A stretch of 64,000 nt of DNA from Echeneis naucrates (Eukaryota; Chordata; Actinopteri; Carangiformes; Echeneidae): positions 2,045,872 through 2,109,871 of the forward strand of contig NC_042531.1 in assembly GCF_900963305.1 (NCBI RefSeq). Reading direction: 5' to 3'. Made by a program: the position numbers and the translations under genes. A model generated the notes under the pieces. It worked only from the letters and a program-made list of their open reading frames with translations. It did no database searches and was not told where the DNA came from. This document shows positions 26,802 to 37,918 of the stretch, piece by piece. Numbering within the stretch: the first letter of the stretch is position 1; each line of letters starts with the position of its first letter.

Positions 26802-29800
26802 ATGATCCTGTGGTTGCTGATGGCGTGTTTGGGCAACGCAGAGGCCGCGGGCTGTCCAGGTAAGAAGAGCCGACTCCATGTGTGCTCAGAGGAAACCATG
26901 GCTGTCTCTTTGTCCCTTTTAAGCATCACCATGACTTTCAGAATGACTGCAGGAGCTTTCGTGTGCTCGTGTCGTGTCAGGAAAAAGTGTCTCAGTGACC
27001 TTACAGGCTTCCTTGCTTTCATATTTCCTCTCTTCAATGTCAGGTGATTTTCTGCAGATCTTGAGGATTCAGATTTAGCTTTTTTTGATTTCTCTGTCCC
27101 CCTTTCAGTCCACACATCATTCGTTTGGCTTTTCACCGATCCACTGATATTTACAATTATTGTAGTTGTTCTGTCCATTGGGACAAACAAGGATGCAGAT
27201 CAACAAATAAGCAAACAATCAGTATCTGGTATATCTCTTTAATAGTTTAATACAATAACTGTGGTATCCAGATTTAATCTAACTTGTAATATCAGAACAG
27301 GAAGCGGAGCCACAATTTGATTCTTTCTTTCACAATCAGATAAAAACTATCAAAGGGAGCTCTTGATCCTGAAGGTTTCTGATACTTTACTTGAGTAAAA
27401 AGTGTCAAACAAAAAACTTTAACAAGTATTAGACACCTTTGTCTGATAATAAAAATAATAATAATAATAATAATAATAAAACCAGCTGACAGCAGATGAA
27501 GACTGAGGGAAGTCAGGTCAGTTCTAAAAATAACCCTCCAACCAATCCCAGCACAAAAAAATCCCCTCGTGCGATTAGACCTTTTTCTCTCTGACGTCTT
27601 TTGAGTTTCTCCATGAATTCAGAAGTGAAACATCACAGGTTATAAAACCTTTATGTCTCCAAAACGTGGAGTTTGACGGGCTGATTAGTTTTTACTGACT
27701 TTAAACATCAGAACACCTGAGTGTCGTCTGCGTAGCAGTTAATAACTCCACGGCTAACTTTGTGTTGTGAACTTAAACAACCTGGAGTCAAAGTGTGATT
27801 TATACCTGCCTGGTGTGGTTCTGTCCTGCTGCAGCTCCTGGTTTAAAATCTTGTGATTGATGACGTCGTTTAACTATTGAGTAAAAAGTGTCAGGATGCA
27901 AGAAAGTGTAAGAAAAGAAAAAAGGCACACTGAGGTTGTTAGATAACACAATCAATGCTGATCCCCTCTGACTGATAGCCTGCTGTACTGTTTTTTAATT
28001 ATTGATGTAAGTATGTGAAAAGTGTCATTTTACTTTTTAACTGCTGTTTAAATATTAAACTTCTTCACATGCTGAAATCTGTCAACCAGCATACAAATAA
28101 AGCTCTCAAATATGTGTTTAGTAAAAAATAGATCAACAACACAATAATGTATGCAACAGCTACAGTACGCAGCTTCGTTGCTGGTTAGTGGTTTGGCGTT
28201 TCCTCTTGTTTAGATGAAGATGTTGGTGAGTTGCGAATGTGTTCTCATATTTAAATGGAGAAAAAGAAACACAACAACTTCGGCTTCAGTTTTCAAATAT
28301 ACAGAATAAATGTTGTATGGATAAAAAAAAAACTTCATTATTTGTTCGTTTTGTTTGTAAGAAAATAGGAAAACTAATTCAGACTCCAGCGTTTAACAGC
28401 TTGTGAAACCACAAAAAATTGTATCAAATCTCACATCACATCATTCCTCTAAAAGGAAGTGAGACAACTCCAGAAAGGATTCAACAAACCGTCAGTTGTG
28501 TTGCTCAGCTGTCACAGTTCAGCGTTCGTTTATTTGTTTATTGAAGCTCACAGTAGACACACTTAACTTTTGATGTGATGAGGTTTTAATTATGTGTTGT
28601 GTATTCTGTCAGTCCAGCAGACCATCTCGGTGACAAAACTCAGTAAAATCAGCGTCTCCTGTCCGTCTGTCAAGTCCGACGACCTGAAGCTTAACTTCCA
28701 GCTGCTCTTCAACGAGAGCTGCATCAAACACATTCATCTGGATAAGGTCGGTGCATCAGTGTGTGTTTGTGTGTTACAAAACTTTGTTGTTGCTTGAGAA
28801 ATGTGTGTGTGTGTCGTTTTTTTATTTGCCATGTTGCTGGTTGCTTGGTGGGCTCCTGCAGGGTGCCGCCGCTGCATGCAACCGCAGCTGTTCCACACTT
28901 CGCTTCACTACTGTACGTTTTCACGTGGTTGTTCAGTCCGTCTGACCTCAAGTGAAGCCACAGTATCTCAATTCTGCTGCAGCACAACGCTGCACACACA
29001 TTTCATGAATGCGTGGGTTTTTTTTGATTGTGTGTGTGAAGAGTTGTGCAGATTTTTTTTAGGCCTGTGGGCCAAGCGTGCAGTGGCTGTCCAATAGATG
29101 GCAGCACAAACCGGCATTTCAGCCTCCAACATGGCTGCAGATGTGAAGTCCTTCTTCCATCCTCCACCTGACATCACAGTCAGTTATGTTCAACAAAGCA
29201 GTTTGCAGCAGAGGCAGGTTTATTAGACTGGATTTCATAGGAGGGAGTCATCCAGGATGTGGTTGATACACTGAGCGGCACGCACACATTTTTCGGTTTT
29301 GTTAGGTCAAACACGCTCAACACTTAATGATCGTTACTATTACACAAGCCCTGCCTTTTGCTGTACAGAGATTATAATCAGACTGACCTTTGTGAACTTC
29401 ACTGCAATCATGAATTTCTTAAAAATTCAATCTGCGTGATATAAATCCTTACCTATGGTATATAGGTTAGGATTTATATCACGCTTTAGAGTCCTTTACA
29501 AATATAACCGAGCAGCCGTTGGTGAACGAACGCCATCTTGTCACGTTGATGTAAAGACAGATTTCTTTAAGGTGTTAGGATGATGAGCTCAGAGTGGGCG
29601 GCTGTACTCCATAATTTCATCGTATGTTGTCTCTTTTCCTTTGTGTAGGAGATAAATCCTCCAGGGTGTTTGTTTAGCGGTCAGTTTGAGGTCACTGCTA
29701 CCAACAGTGGAGTGTATGTCTGCAGGAGGGAGGTGATCTATCCTCCGCCATTTATTACAGACTGCCACACCACTCAGGTCCAAGTGGACGGTAATTACAA

Positions 29801-30246
29801 GACCAAAAACTCACTAATACGGTCAATTATATTTCATTTTTTGTATCATTAGAAGATGTAATGCAGGGAAATATATCAATTCCTATTCATAGAACAGCAG
29901 CCTTTGTCATCAGACAAATCCAATCAGAGCTGTCCGGACGGGTCTCCATTCATCCCTGGGATGGTCATGTGGGCGGGCTGTAGCCTTTTATTGGTCTACA
30001 GCCTGTCAATCACCTGCATTGCCATCATTATATGGGTAAGATTGAAAACGAGGAGTGATTTTGTCAGTCAAAAAAAAAAAAAAAGACAAATCCTGCAAAA
30101 GTATTTGTGACACAAAGCTGTTCCCTCTTTTTCCCTCTGTTTCCTGTATTCATCAGAGGAAGCTGAGGAGAGACGACAAAGACACAAATGTGTACGCCAA
30201 CACTAGACCTGGTGAGCACAGGAAACTACAGAAGAAGAGTTACTGA
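26802..30246 (+). CDS. cd28: CD28-like T-cell costimulatory receptor
   Basis: Five exons: 26802-26859, 28613-28746, 29649-29790, 29893-30035 and 30157-30246, with phases 1, 0, 1, 0; 188 residues. Residues 1-16 are a signal peptide (MILWLLMACLGNAEAA). The IgV domain has Cys36 and Cys89 (YVC) plus the extra family pair Cys56/Cys71, and then IYPPPF at 94-99, matching the MYPPPY B7-contact loop. Cys125 in NQSCPDG fits the stalk cysteine that dimerises CD28/CTLA4. One transmembrane helix spans about 133-158. The 29-residue tail has VYANT: a YxN motif (Grb2-type) but no YxxM. The spacing between the Ig cysteines (52 residues) is short for the family, and an intron cuts the Ig domain at K64/E65. CD28 rather than CTLA4 is inferred from position next to raph1 and from the closer CTLA4 match of the next gene. 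A small extra exon cannot be excluded. Confidence 0.8.
27413..27880. repeat. Direct repeat copy 2, in CD28-like intron 1
   Basis: Collinear with 25828-26205, with an extra ~60 bp near 27500-27580 and ~35 bp near 27810-27840. Begins with an (ATA)n run. Copy 2 is in the same orientation as copy 1, and exon 1 (26802-26859) lies between them. Confidence 0.8.
29434..29484. repeat. Near-perfect hairpin, 22-bp arms and 7-base loop
   Basis: Left arm 29434-29455, loop tggtata 29456-29462, right arm 29463-29484. The arms pair at 21 of 22 positions. It lies in the CD28-like intron that splits the IgV domain. Symmetry stops sharply outside the arms. Confidence 0.85.
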
Positions 30247-31843
30247 GTTAGGAGTCACTTAAACGATAATTATCTGTACTTTTGTTCTACTTTTACTTTT
30301 GTCACGCCAAACCGAAATACTTCACACATTAGGCAACAGCATGTTGCAACAGAGAAACTGTTTTTAAATGTAAACCAACACAACCCACTCAAACAGCAAA
30401 CGTCCAACAGTCAGACAGCGGTCAGTAACACCTTCAGCGCCTTTGAAGTTTAGCATTTGCCTCATTCAGAAAATGTGAAACAGATGAGCTGACCAAAGGT
30501 GGAGTCATGTCAGTCAGTCAGTCGGAGGAAATCTGCTTCCTGACCACAGCGCTTCTGTCTGTGTTATGTCCAAGTGTCGAGGCCCCGTGACGTCAACCAT
30601 CGAGTCACCAAGTGCCAGGGAAGTTGGAGCTGAGGAGGACTGATGGGTGGATCTGACCTGCCCATCACACAGGTCACAGCAAGTCGCCCCGCCCCTCCTT
30701 CCTGCTCCGTTTCCCCCTAAATGGAGCTTCATTCAAAAAGTGAACATCAAGTTGTATTTCAGACTGAGACCATAAACTCATCAGGAGGAGGAGGGACAGT
30801 TTCCCATAGACTTCAACACAACCTGACTTTCTTTTACACACCAGTGGAGTTGACCCCTGGTGGTCTATCAGTGAGAAAAGAGTCAGTGGTTATCAGTGTT
30901 TTACTGAGTTGTCTGATGTTAATTTGGTCTGAAGTAGGAAAAGAAGCATCAAAAAATGTTAGAAAATAAATAATCCTGTCTGCTGTCTTAGTTTATTTCA
31001 TCTGACTGAGCTGAGTACACAAATATTTGAATATCTTATTTTGAATGATTTATATATTAAGATCTTCATCAACTTTTTCATAAGATCATGGTTTTACTCT
31101 GACTTCAGTAGTTTCCATATTAATGTGAATTTCTTCTTTTTTGTGAATGTTGTGAATGTAATTTTCTCTCACATTGAGTCAAATCTCATCCTGAACGGGT
31201 CAGAACCGTCTCATGTGTGAGGAACATTATTTAGAAATTACTAAATGGAAAACACAAGTTGCCAGCACAATAATAAATGAGCTGAAATAAGTCAAATGAG
31301 CAGCTCTCATGGCTTCGCAGGAAATGAACAGAACGAAAACTGCTGATCAAAGCCAAAACTCGACCACATCCCAAAAGACAAAGATTTAAAATCGTCTTTT
31401 TCCAACTGTTACCCTTTTCTGATGTAAATGAGTCTAATATTTGCAATAAATCCGCATTTGGACCTGTAATCAGGTTTGGCAGACTACATATTTGAACTCA
31501 GTTTAATTAGTTTTGTAGCTTTGGGTTTGAGTTCGTCTTGGTTTGTGTGGAATTTACAGGTTCTCCAGTTTTCTCCTATAATTCAAATCCAAATTAACTG
31601 TTCAGGACAACTGAGGACTCCATACACAGAATAATACGCAACTTCTTCTTCCCACATTGAGGACACAGAGACCGCTCGTGAAAATGTTCATGTCAGTTTT
31701 TTGTCACAGGTTTTTATGTGAAAGCAGAAAGTTTTTACTTTCTGAGATTAAAGCAAAAATTTAAAGTTTCACACTTTTCAGTTTCCAAAGTTTTCTTGAT
31801 CTCAGTTGAGTATATGTTGAACGTGGATGTTGATTCATTTTTC

Positions 31844-31960
31844 TATAATAATAATAATAATACATTTTATTTGGATAGCGCTTTTCAACAGAACTCAGGC
31901 GCTTTACAGACAAGAAGAGTGCGAAATGGACAAAAAGTGCTCAAATACAAAAGTTGGTGA
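31844..31960. repeat. Dispersed repeat tail (ttttatttggatagcgcttt type)
   Basis: An AAT run followed by a phrase widespread in fish (tttatttg.atagcgcttttcaacagaa.. gctttacag). A related piece is at 44848-44945. Confidence 0.55.
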
Positions 31961-32149
31961 AATAAGAATAACACACAATTGACATCACATTTAGAATAGC
32001 AGTGAGAGTTTAAGGGGGAAGCAGGAATCAGACGGGATGGATCAAATACAGAGCAGATCAGGTGTGTTTCGAGTTGAGTCTTGAAGGAGGTGAAGTCGGT
32101 GCGGTTGATAAGTTTCATTATTTTGAAGTCGCAGTGGGATACAGTGAAT

Positions 32150-32460
32150 ACTTTATCCAGACATCTGTACTTTCCTACACAGGCATCTTGGGCAAATCCC
32201 TTTCTCGACCTGAGTCTTATCTCATCTCCTTTCTGTGCTTATTCCCCTCTGGAGTGCCCCTGGGAGCAGTACTGGGACCCCTCATCTGTACAATATACAC
32301 CACTTCCTGCCTTTAACAGCCTTTTTCAGGGACATATTAAGTTGTCACAGCCAGAAAGTCATCAGCTTCACTTAGTTATAAATCCCCAAAGTCTCAGTCT
32401 TAATATCACATTCGGTTGCATGCTGTGCAAAGTGCACCGACTTTATCTACGTTAGATGAA
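32150..32460 (+). mobile_element. L2-like LINE reverse-transcriptase fragment (decayed)
   Basis: The translated stretch SGVPLGAVLGPLICTIYTT matches the reverse-transcriptase core written GVPQGSVLGPLLF.IY in L2/CR1-type LINEs. Sequence on both sides keeps only faint similarity. Short and broken; no ends or target duplication seen. Confidence 0.65.
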
Positions 32461-33830
32461 CTTTCCACACGATGCATGAAATCTCAATTGGTGCTGATGA
32501 TAATTTTTCACATTCTTCTAAACCAGAGTGAAACAATGATGGCAGCAGAAATAAACCACTGTTTTCCGTGTGACTGAAGACTGAAGTGCTGACTGTAACT
32601 TCAGTCAGCTCTGTGCGATTGGGGCTTAACCCTGCAGAGTGTTTCCAGGCAAAACAGACACAGATGTGACGTCAGCAGAATCTCACAACATCAGCACTTT
32701 CGGTGTGGTCGAGGAATAAAATAATAAGTTATTTTGCGCTTTTGGCAGCCTCTTTATTGATTAGTCAATTAATTGAGTTTCATTGACGTTTCTGAATCCC
32801 CCCAAAGTCGATGAACTGATTGAAACTGGAGTTCGGAATTTGAGATCTGATTGCATCACACTCGGAATTTCAAAATAAAAAAAGTGCAAAGTTCAAGGTT
32901 AGATAGATCTGAGGCTGTTCCGGTGCCAAAATCCACATTCCTTTTGGTTAGTTAACGAAGAAGGAAGTGGAATGAAAATACGATGCAGCTCTCTCTTAAA
33001 GGTAATGATGGCGTCTGGCATCTGGCAACGTTCTCCGTGACTGAATCTGCTTACATTTCTCTACTTTTGTTTGCTCAGATGTTTTCAATGTCCACTGATG
33101 CAGACGACACCTCATTTGTGTGAAACGAATCTTCCATTCCCATAATTCTCATGAGACGGTGAAATCATTGAAGGAATCCTCCTTTATTCAGGTTTTGTTT
33201 TACAGCAACATTTTTGTTTAATCTCGAACAATCGTGAAAACTCAGCCATCGTCTTCAGATGCAGGCTTTAAAGACACTGCGATCAAAATCTTGTAGGGAA
33301 AATTCAGTGGAAGATTAACTAAATATGAACGCTGCAAAAGTTTCCACATGAAGAAGTTTCAGTTGAGAATTTTTTTTCCCCACAACAGTAGTTGGCCAGC
33401 AGATTTAATAGATTTCACTTCATTTGACTTTGAATCAACTGACTGAAACGAACCAAAGGACAAAAAAAAAAGGACATGGCCAGAAATATTTTGTAGGATT
33501 GTTTTTGTTTTGTTGCGTCTTTGTCGCAGTTTGAGATCAACTTTTTTAGCTTTTGTGCATCTTCTTCTTTCTTTTTTTTTTTTTAACTCGGGCTAAACTA
33601 ATTTGATAAAAACCACTCAGCTTCCATGCAGAACCACAACAGTTTAAAACCGTCGCCTGTCTTTACCGGCAAAACACCATCGTCATTTCCTGTGCTGTGG
33701 CGCACAGTTTCCATCCCTGCTGGCAGCTCGACTATAAAGGTGAGTTTCACTGTTTTTGCTGTGTTTTGAAGAAAATTCTTTTCTGCGTGAGCGTCTGTGC
33801 ATTCATTCATTCTGTGCTGGATACTGCAGG

Positions 33831-36800
33831 ATGTTCCTGACACACTGTGTGATGGAGTGGACTGTGTTGTCGGTCCTCAGCCTCAGCCTGCCTGTGTGGA
33901 GTGGTGAGTGGAAACACTTTTACTGCTGATGGTCATTTTTGGGTCACACTTTGATTTTATTATTTTGACACGGTCCAGATTTAGCACTCAGTAGTTGATG
34001 GAGGATGGAAACTTGAATCCTGACTTTCCTCAGACAGGACGGATCAGTACATCAGGTTGTGTTAGTAAGTAAAATGGCTTTCACAACATTAGTTAGTCTG
34101 AGCTTAAAACCAAACTTTATACAGACACACAAAAGACTAATGAAACGTGACGACTGGGATTATTTTTCACATTTCACATAAAAAATACTCATCTGTGGTG
34201 GTGGAGTGGGCCATTTATAGATTCATTTGTATAACTTATTTTTGGTGAGTAAGGCTCAGGGGGAAATGATAGATTCTGACACTGAATAAAACACTTTTTC
34301 CAACTTCTTATTTTCAGTTGAAATTCTCTTATTTACATTTTCCACTGTCTTACTTTCAGTTTAAATTCTGTTATTTTCAGGCTGAATATTTTGGTGGATG
34401 GGTGGGACCAATGACAGTTAGCTAAGCTTAGCACAAAGACTACCTAAAGAATAGCTCAGTTTCACCGTGAAGCAGTATATATCATTTATGTTCTCATACT
34501 TACAGAAACCAGGCTAAAAAAACCAAGCTAGCTATTTCCCAATCGGTTTCCAATCTTTATGCTAAGCTAAGCTAGCAGGCTCCTAGCTGTAATATCCTCA
34601 CTGCACAGGTGAATGAGTGCTATCGATGTTTTTCATCTTCATTGATGAACAAGAAAGATATTTTTTTTTCAATCACTGCTGAAGAAACTGGATGTCAAGG
34701 GTGGATGAGACTTTTCTGACTACAAAACATAAAAAAGCAGCATCTCTCAAGAGTGAAGGAGGAAAACTAAACCCCCCCAATCACTCTTTCACTGACACAA
34801 AGGAGTGTTCAGCTCTAATGTTTTTAAGATGGTGGTTTTATGTCCGTTATGCTGCTACCTTCTGTCTTCGCTTGATGGTGCAGCAGAAGTGGAACATGTT
34901 TTCTGAGACAACAATCAGCCTGCATTAAGGGATCTCCAGCCGTTATTTGGCGTCGGGGGCGTGTGTGAATGCCACAGCTTCTCTGCAGGATCAGGACGTC
35001 TTCAGAGCTGAAGCCAAAATTTTTTATCTCCGTGTGGGTGTGAAGGCTCTGTCAGAGCAGCACCGAGAGGTCAAATGAATCATGTCTGCAGCTGAGTAAT
35101 TTGGAAAGTAAAAAAATAAATATAATAATGAAAAAAGTGTCATTGATATGATGCAGTCATTGACATTTTTGCTGTCAATGAACATTTTCCACTGCGCACC
35201 AGAAACTGTAACATCAAAGGAGTAAAGTCTTCGAAGGTGCATGAGTTTGGTTTCATCAAAACACGGATGAACAATCTGTGTTTTTAGGTCATTTGAATTA
35301 AAAATTTTCTGTAATTTCTCTGCCATCTAAACAAAGTGACTGCAGCAAAAAGCTTAAAATACATTGACGTCTCCTACAGTTCATCACACAAACACCAAAT
35401 CATGGATAATCACAGACCCTGCAAACACAAAAGGAGTCATTCTTCGTCTAAAGCTTCAACTTGAAAACTAAAAATGTTCCCCATAAACACCAGAGGAAAC
35501 TGGCTGATGAGATTTTTCTCAGTATTGTAAATGATTTCTTCTTTCCCTGCCTCTCTCTTTTGCCTTTTTTCTAATCCAAGAAAATAATCAGACTTTCGTC
35601 ATCATTGTTGGTCTTTCTCATCCCTCAGCGGTGAAGGTGATCCAGCCGTACTCTGTGACGGCCGTCGACGGTGCAGCAAAACTCCAGTGCTTCATTCAGC
35701 CCCAACCCCTCTTCCACCAGATCCAGCTGTCCAACGGCCACAGCTCCCAGTACCCGTACCCGGACCCCAAAAAGGTCAGAGTGTCTCTGCTGAGAGGCCT
35801 CCACAGCAGCCAGGAGCTGTGCTTGTCCACCCTCAACATTCCCGAGCTCGCAGACACCGACCGGAAGAACAGCCAACAGGTCTGTCTGCAATATGGAAAT
35901 GTCCAAAAGTGCCAGAAACAAAGCATTGTGGTGCTGCAGGGATGAATAATAATAACTTTATTTATGCGGCACATACAGAGGGGAAGAATGAAACTAAATA
36001 ATGACAGTAAAAGGAAATCCCTGATTCTGTCTTTTCTTCAGGTAGATACATGGAACATCACAATCTTCATTTTAAAATACAAATATGTCAAATTCAGCTG
36101 ATCTCATCAATTAGACAATATCTGTTATATCAATGTTGTTGGGTTTTTTTTTTTCTAGTAATTTCCCGGTTGAAACCATAATATTTTGATGCAAAAGATT
36201 TTATCTGCCAGCTTCTGACCATAAGAGGCAGATGACACGTGAAAACACAACTTTCATCAAAACTGAAATGATGTTGTGTGTTTTCCCTCAGAGGGACATT
36301 GTGTATCTGATTCCATTAGATTAACTCTTATGTGTAAATTTACAAGCTGAAAACAATGAAAAAAAAAAAACAGGTCATTTTTACATTATAACCCAGAATA
36401 ATAGTTAGGTGATAACAGGCTGGTTGTTATGGTTACAAAAATAAACAATAATAAGATAAACAACTTGGTTATACTAATAAAATGATGATGGTGTTAGGCG
36501 CTTCCTCTGTTGTCATGGTTACAAAATCACCACACTTTGCACCTGTCATAGTTACTACAGCCACTAGATGTCACCTAGCAACAATACCTGACGGATGACC
36601 TGTCAGAGAATAACATATTGTTCCAAACATTCAATTAGGCGATTAAAATATGATTTTTAAATATGGCAGAGTAAAAAACAACAACAACCTTAAAGAGAAC
36701 AAAACACACTGCTGTTGTTGTGTTGTTTTCATTTCTAAATTCTATTTTCTAATAATTTCTAAATCGATAAAAGTGCCTCAGAGGAACCACCGGCATGATG

Positions 36801-37918
36801 GAGGAGTGAAGGTTGACCAACTTTGTGTTTGTGTTGTGTTGTGTTGTGTTGTGTCTGCAGTGCTCTGCTGAACTGACTAAAGGTGCCGTGGAGCTGACAG
36901 TGTCAGGCCTGGAAGCCACAGACACAGATATCTATCGCTGTGGGATTGAGGTCTTGTACCCGCCGCCGTACCTGAAGTTCATAGGCAACGGCACTCTCGT
37001 TCACGTGTTAGGTGAGATAATCAAAGTGAACAATTACCCACAATGCACCTACCTCTGCCTGCCTTTGACTCTTTATTTCAACCTGACTTTTCTTCTGCCC
37101 ACAGAGCGCTCTGAGTGTCCCGTTCAGGAGCATCACATGGTGACGGCGCACCACGGTGCCGAAGGAGAGGAGGAGGACGAGGATCAAGGCGAGGCTGACA
37201 GGAGGACAGAATCAGCCAGCACTCCTGTGGTTGTCCTGGTAACGCTGGTCATCATCGTCCTCATCATCATCATCTACCTTCAGGTCAGACAATTATCACT
37301 CTATCAAGTTATTCAAGTTGCTTTTATCTTTTGCTGTTTTCGAAAAGAGTCAGGACTGCGAGTGAGTGAAAAAGAGAGAGAGAGAGAGAGAGCGAGAGGG
37401 TGGAGGGCGTATTTAGTAGGTGTGAAACCAAATGATCTTCTGTGAATCAGAAATAAAAAAGCTCCACCCTGAAGCTAAAAGCCACATGGAGCTGCAGCCC
37501 TCAGAGTTAAAAATAGACACGCTTTGTGACTGGTCGGTGGAACGTGAGCGCGTGTTGGTGAAACACCTCCACTTTCTCCTCCAAACGTGGTTTATCTTGG
37601 TGTGAGTAAAAAATCAAACAAACAAGATGGCCGACAGACAAATTAAACACTAGAGGCTCCAAAACTGCAGTTTATAAACTATCATTGTGAACTGAATATT
37701 AACTTGTACACAAATAAACTGGCCTCCTGGCTGAATGCTAAATGCTCCGGTGTGTTATATCTAATAAAAGTCTTTAGAGAATCATTTTATTTACTTTTTT
37801 CTTCTGTTCACAGACTCGCCAGTATCAACAGGTGAGGAGGAGGGAACTCATCAGATCGGTGCCCGGCGGCCCTTACAAGGTGGATGCTGTTGCAATTTCT
37901 TGTGACAACAGTATATAA
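33831..37918 (+). CDS. ctla4: CTLA4-like inhibitory costimulatory receptor
   Basis: Five exons: 33831-33903, 35629-35879, 36861-37011, 37105-37283 and 37814-37918, with phases 1, 0, 1, 0; 252 residues. Residues 1-24 are a signal peptide. The mature start AVKVIQPYSV resembles human CTLA4 AMHVAQPAVV. The IgV domain has cysteines in LQCF, ELCL, QQCSAEL and YRCG (Cys135), then LYPPPY at 140-145 and a GNGT glycosylation site at 150-153, exactly as in CTLA4. Cys163 (SECP) fits the dimerising stalk cysteine. The stalk is long and very acidic (GEEEDEDQGEAD). The helix spans about 197-217. The 34-residue tail lacks the mammalian YVKM but has a juxtamembrane YQQV fitting the YxxPhi endocytic pattern. 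An intron splits the Ig domain just before Cys109, and its acceptor adjoins a TTGTG repeat. It sits between the CD28-like and ICOS-like genes, as in mammals. Confidence 0.88.
36826..36855 (+). repeat. (TTGTG)n pentanucleotide repeat next to a splice acceptor
   Basis: About five TTGTG/TGTGT units run straight into tctgcag, the 3' splice site of CTLA4-like exon 3 (first base 36861). They take the place of the pyrimidine tract. Confidence 0.85.
37366..37397. repeat. (GA)n run in the last CTLA4-like intron
   Basis: About ten GA units with small interruptions between exons 4 and 5. Confidence 0.9.

Larger units (their letters stand above)
30247..33830. other. Intergenic region, CD28-like to CTLA4-like
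   Basis: Begins with the presumed 3' UTR of the CD28-like gene; a possible polyadenylation signal AAATAAATAA lies near 30964-30973. It then holds a short repeat tail (31844-31960) and an L2-like LINE scrap (32150-32460). The rest is AT-rich with no gene recognised. Confidence 0.6.

Noticed and set aside
26601-27047. 148-residue plus-strand frame over CD28-like exon 1
   Set aside because: Different frame from the signal peptide and reads through the GTAAGA donor.
36830-37445. Single 210-residue frame reading through CTLA4-like exons 3 and 4
   Set aside because: The intervening 37012-37104 is a clean GT/AG intron; the read-through lacks a signal peptide and ends in intron sequence.
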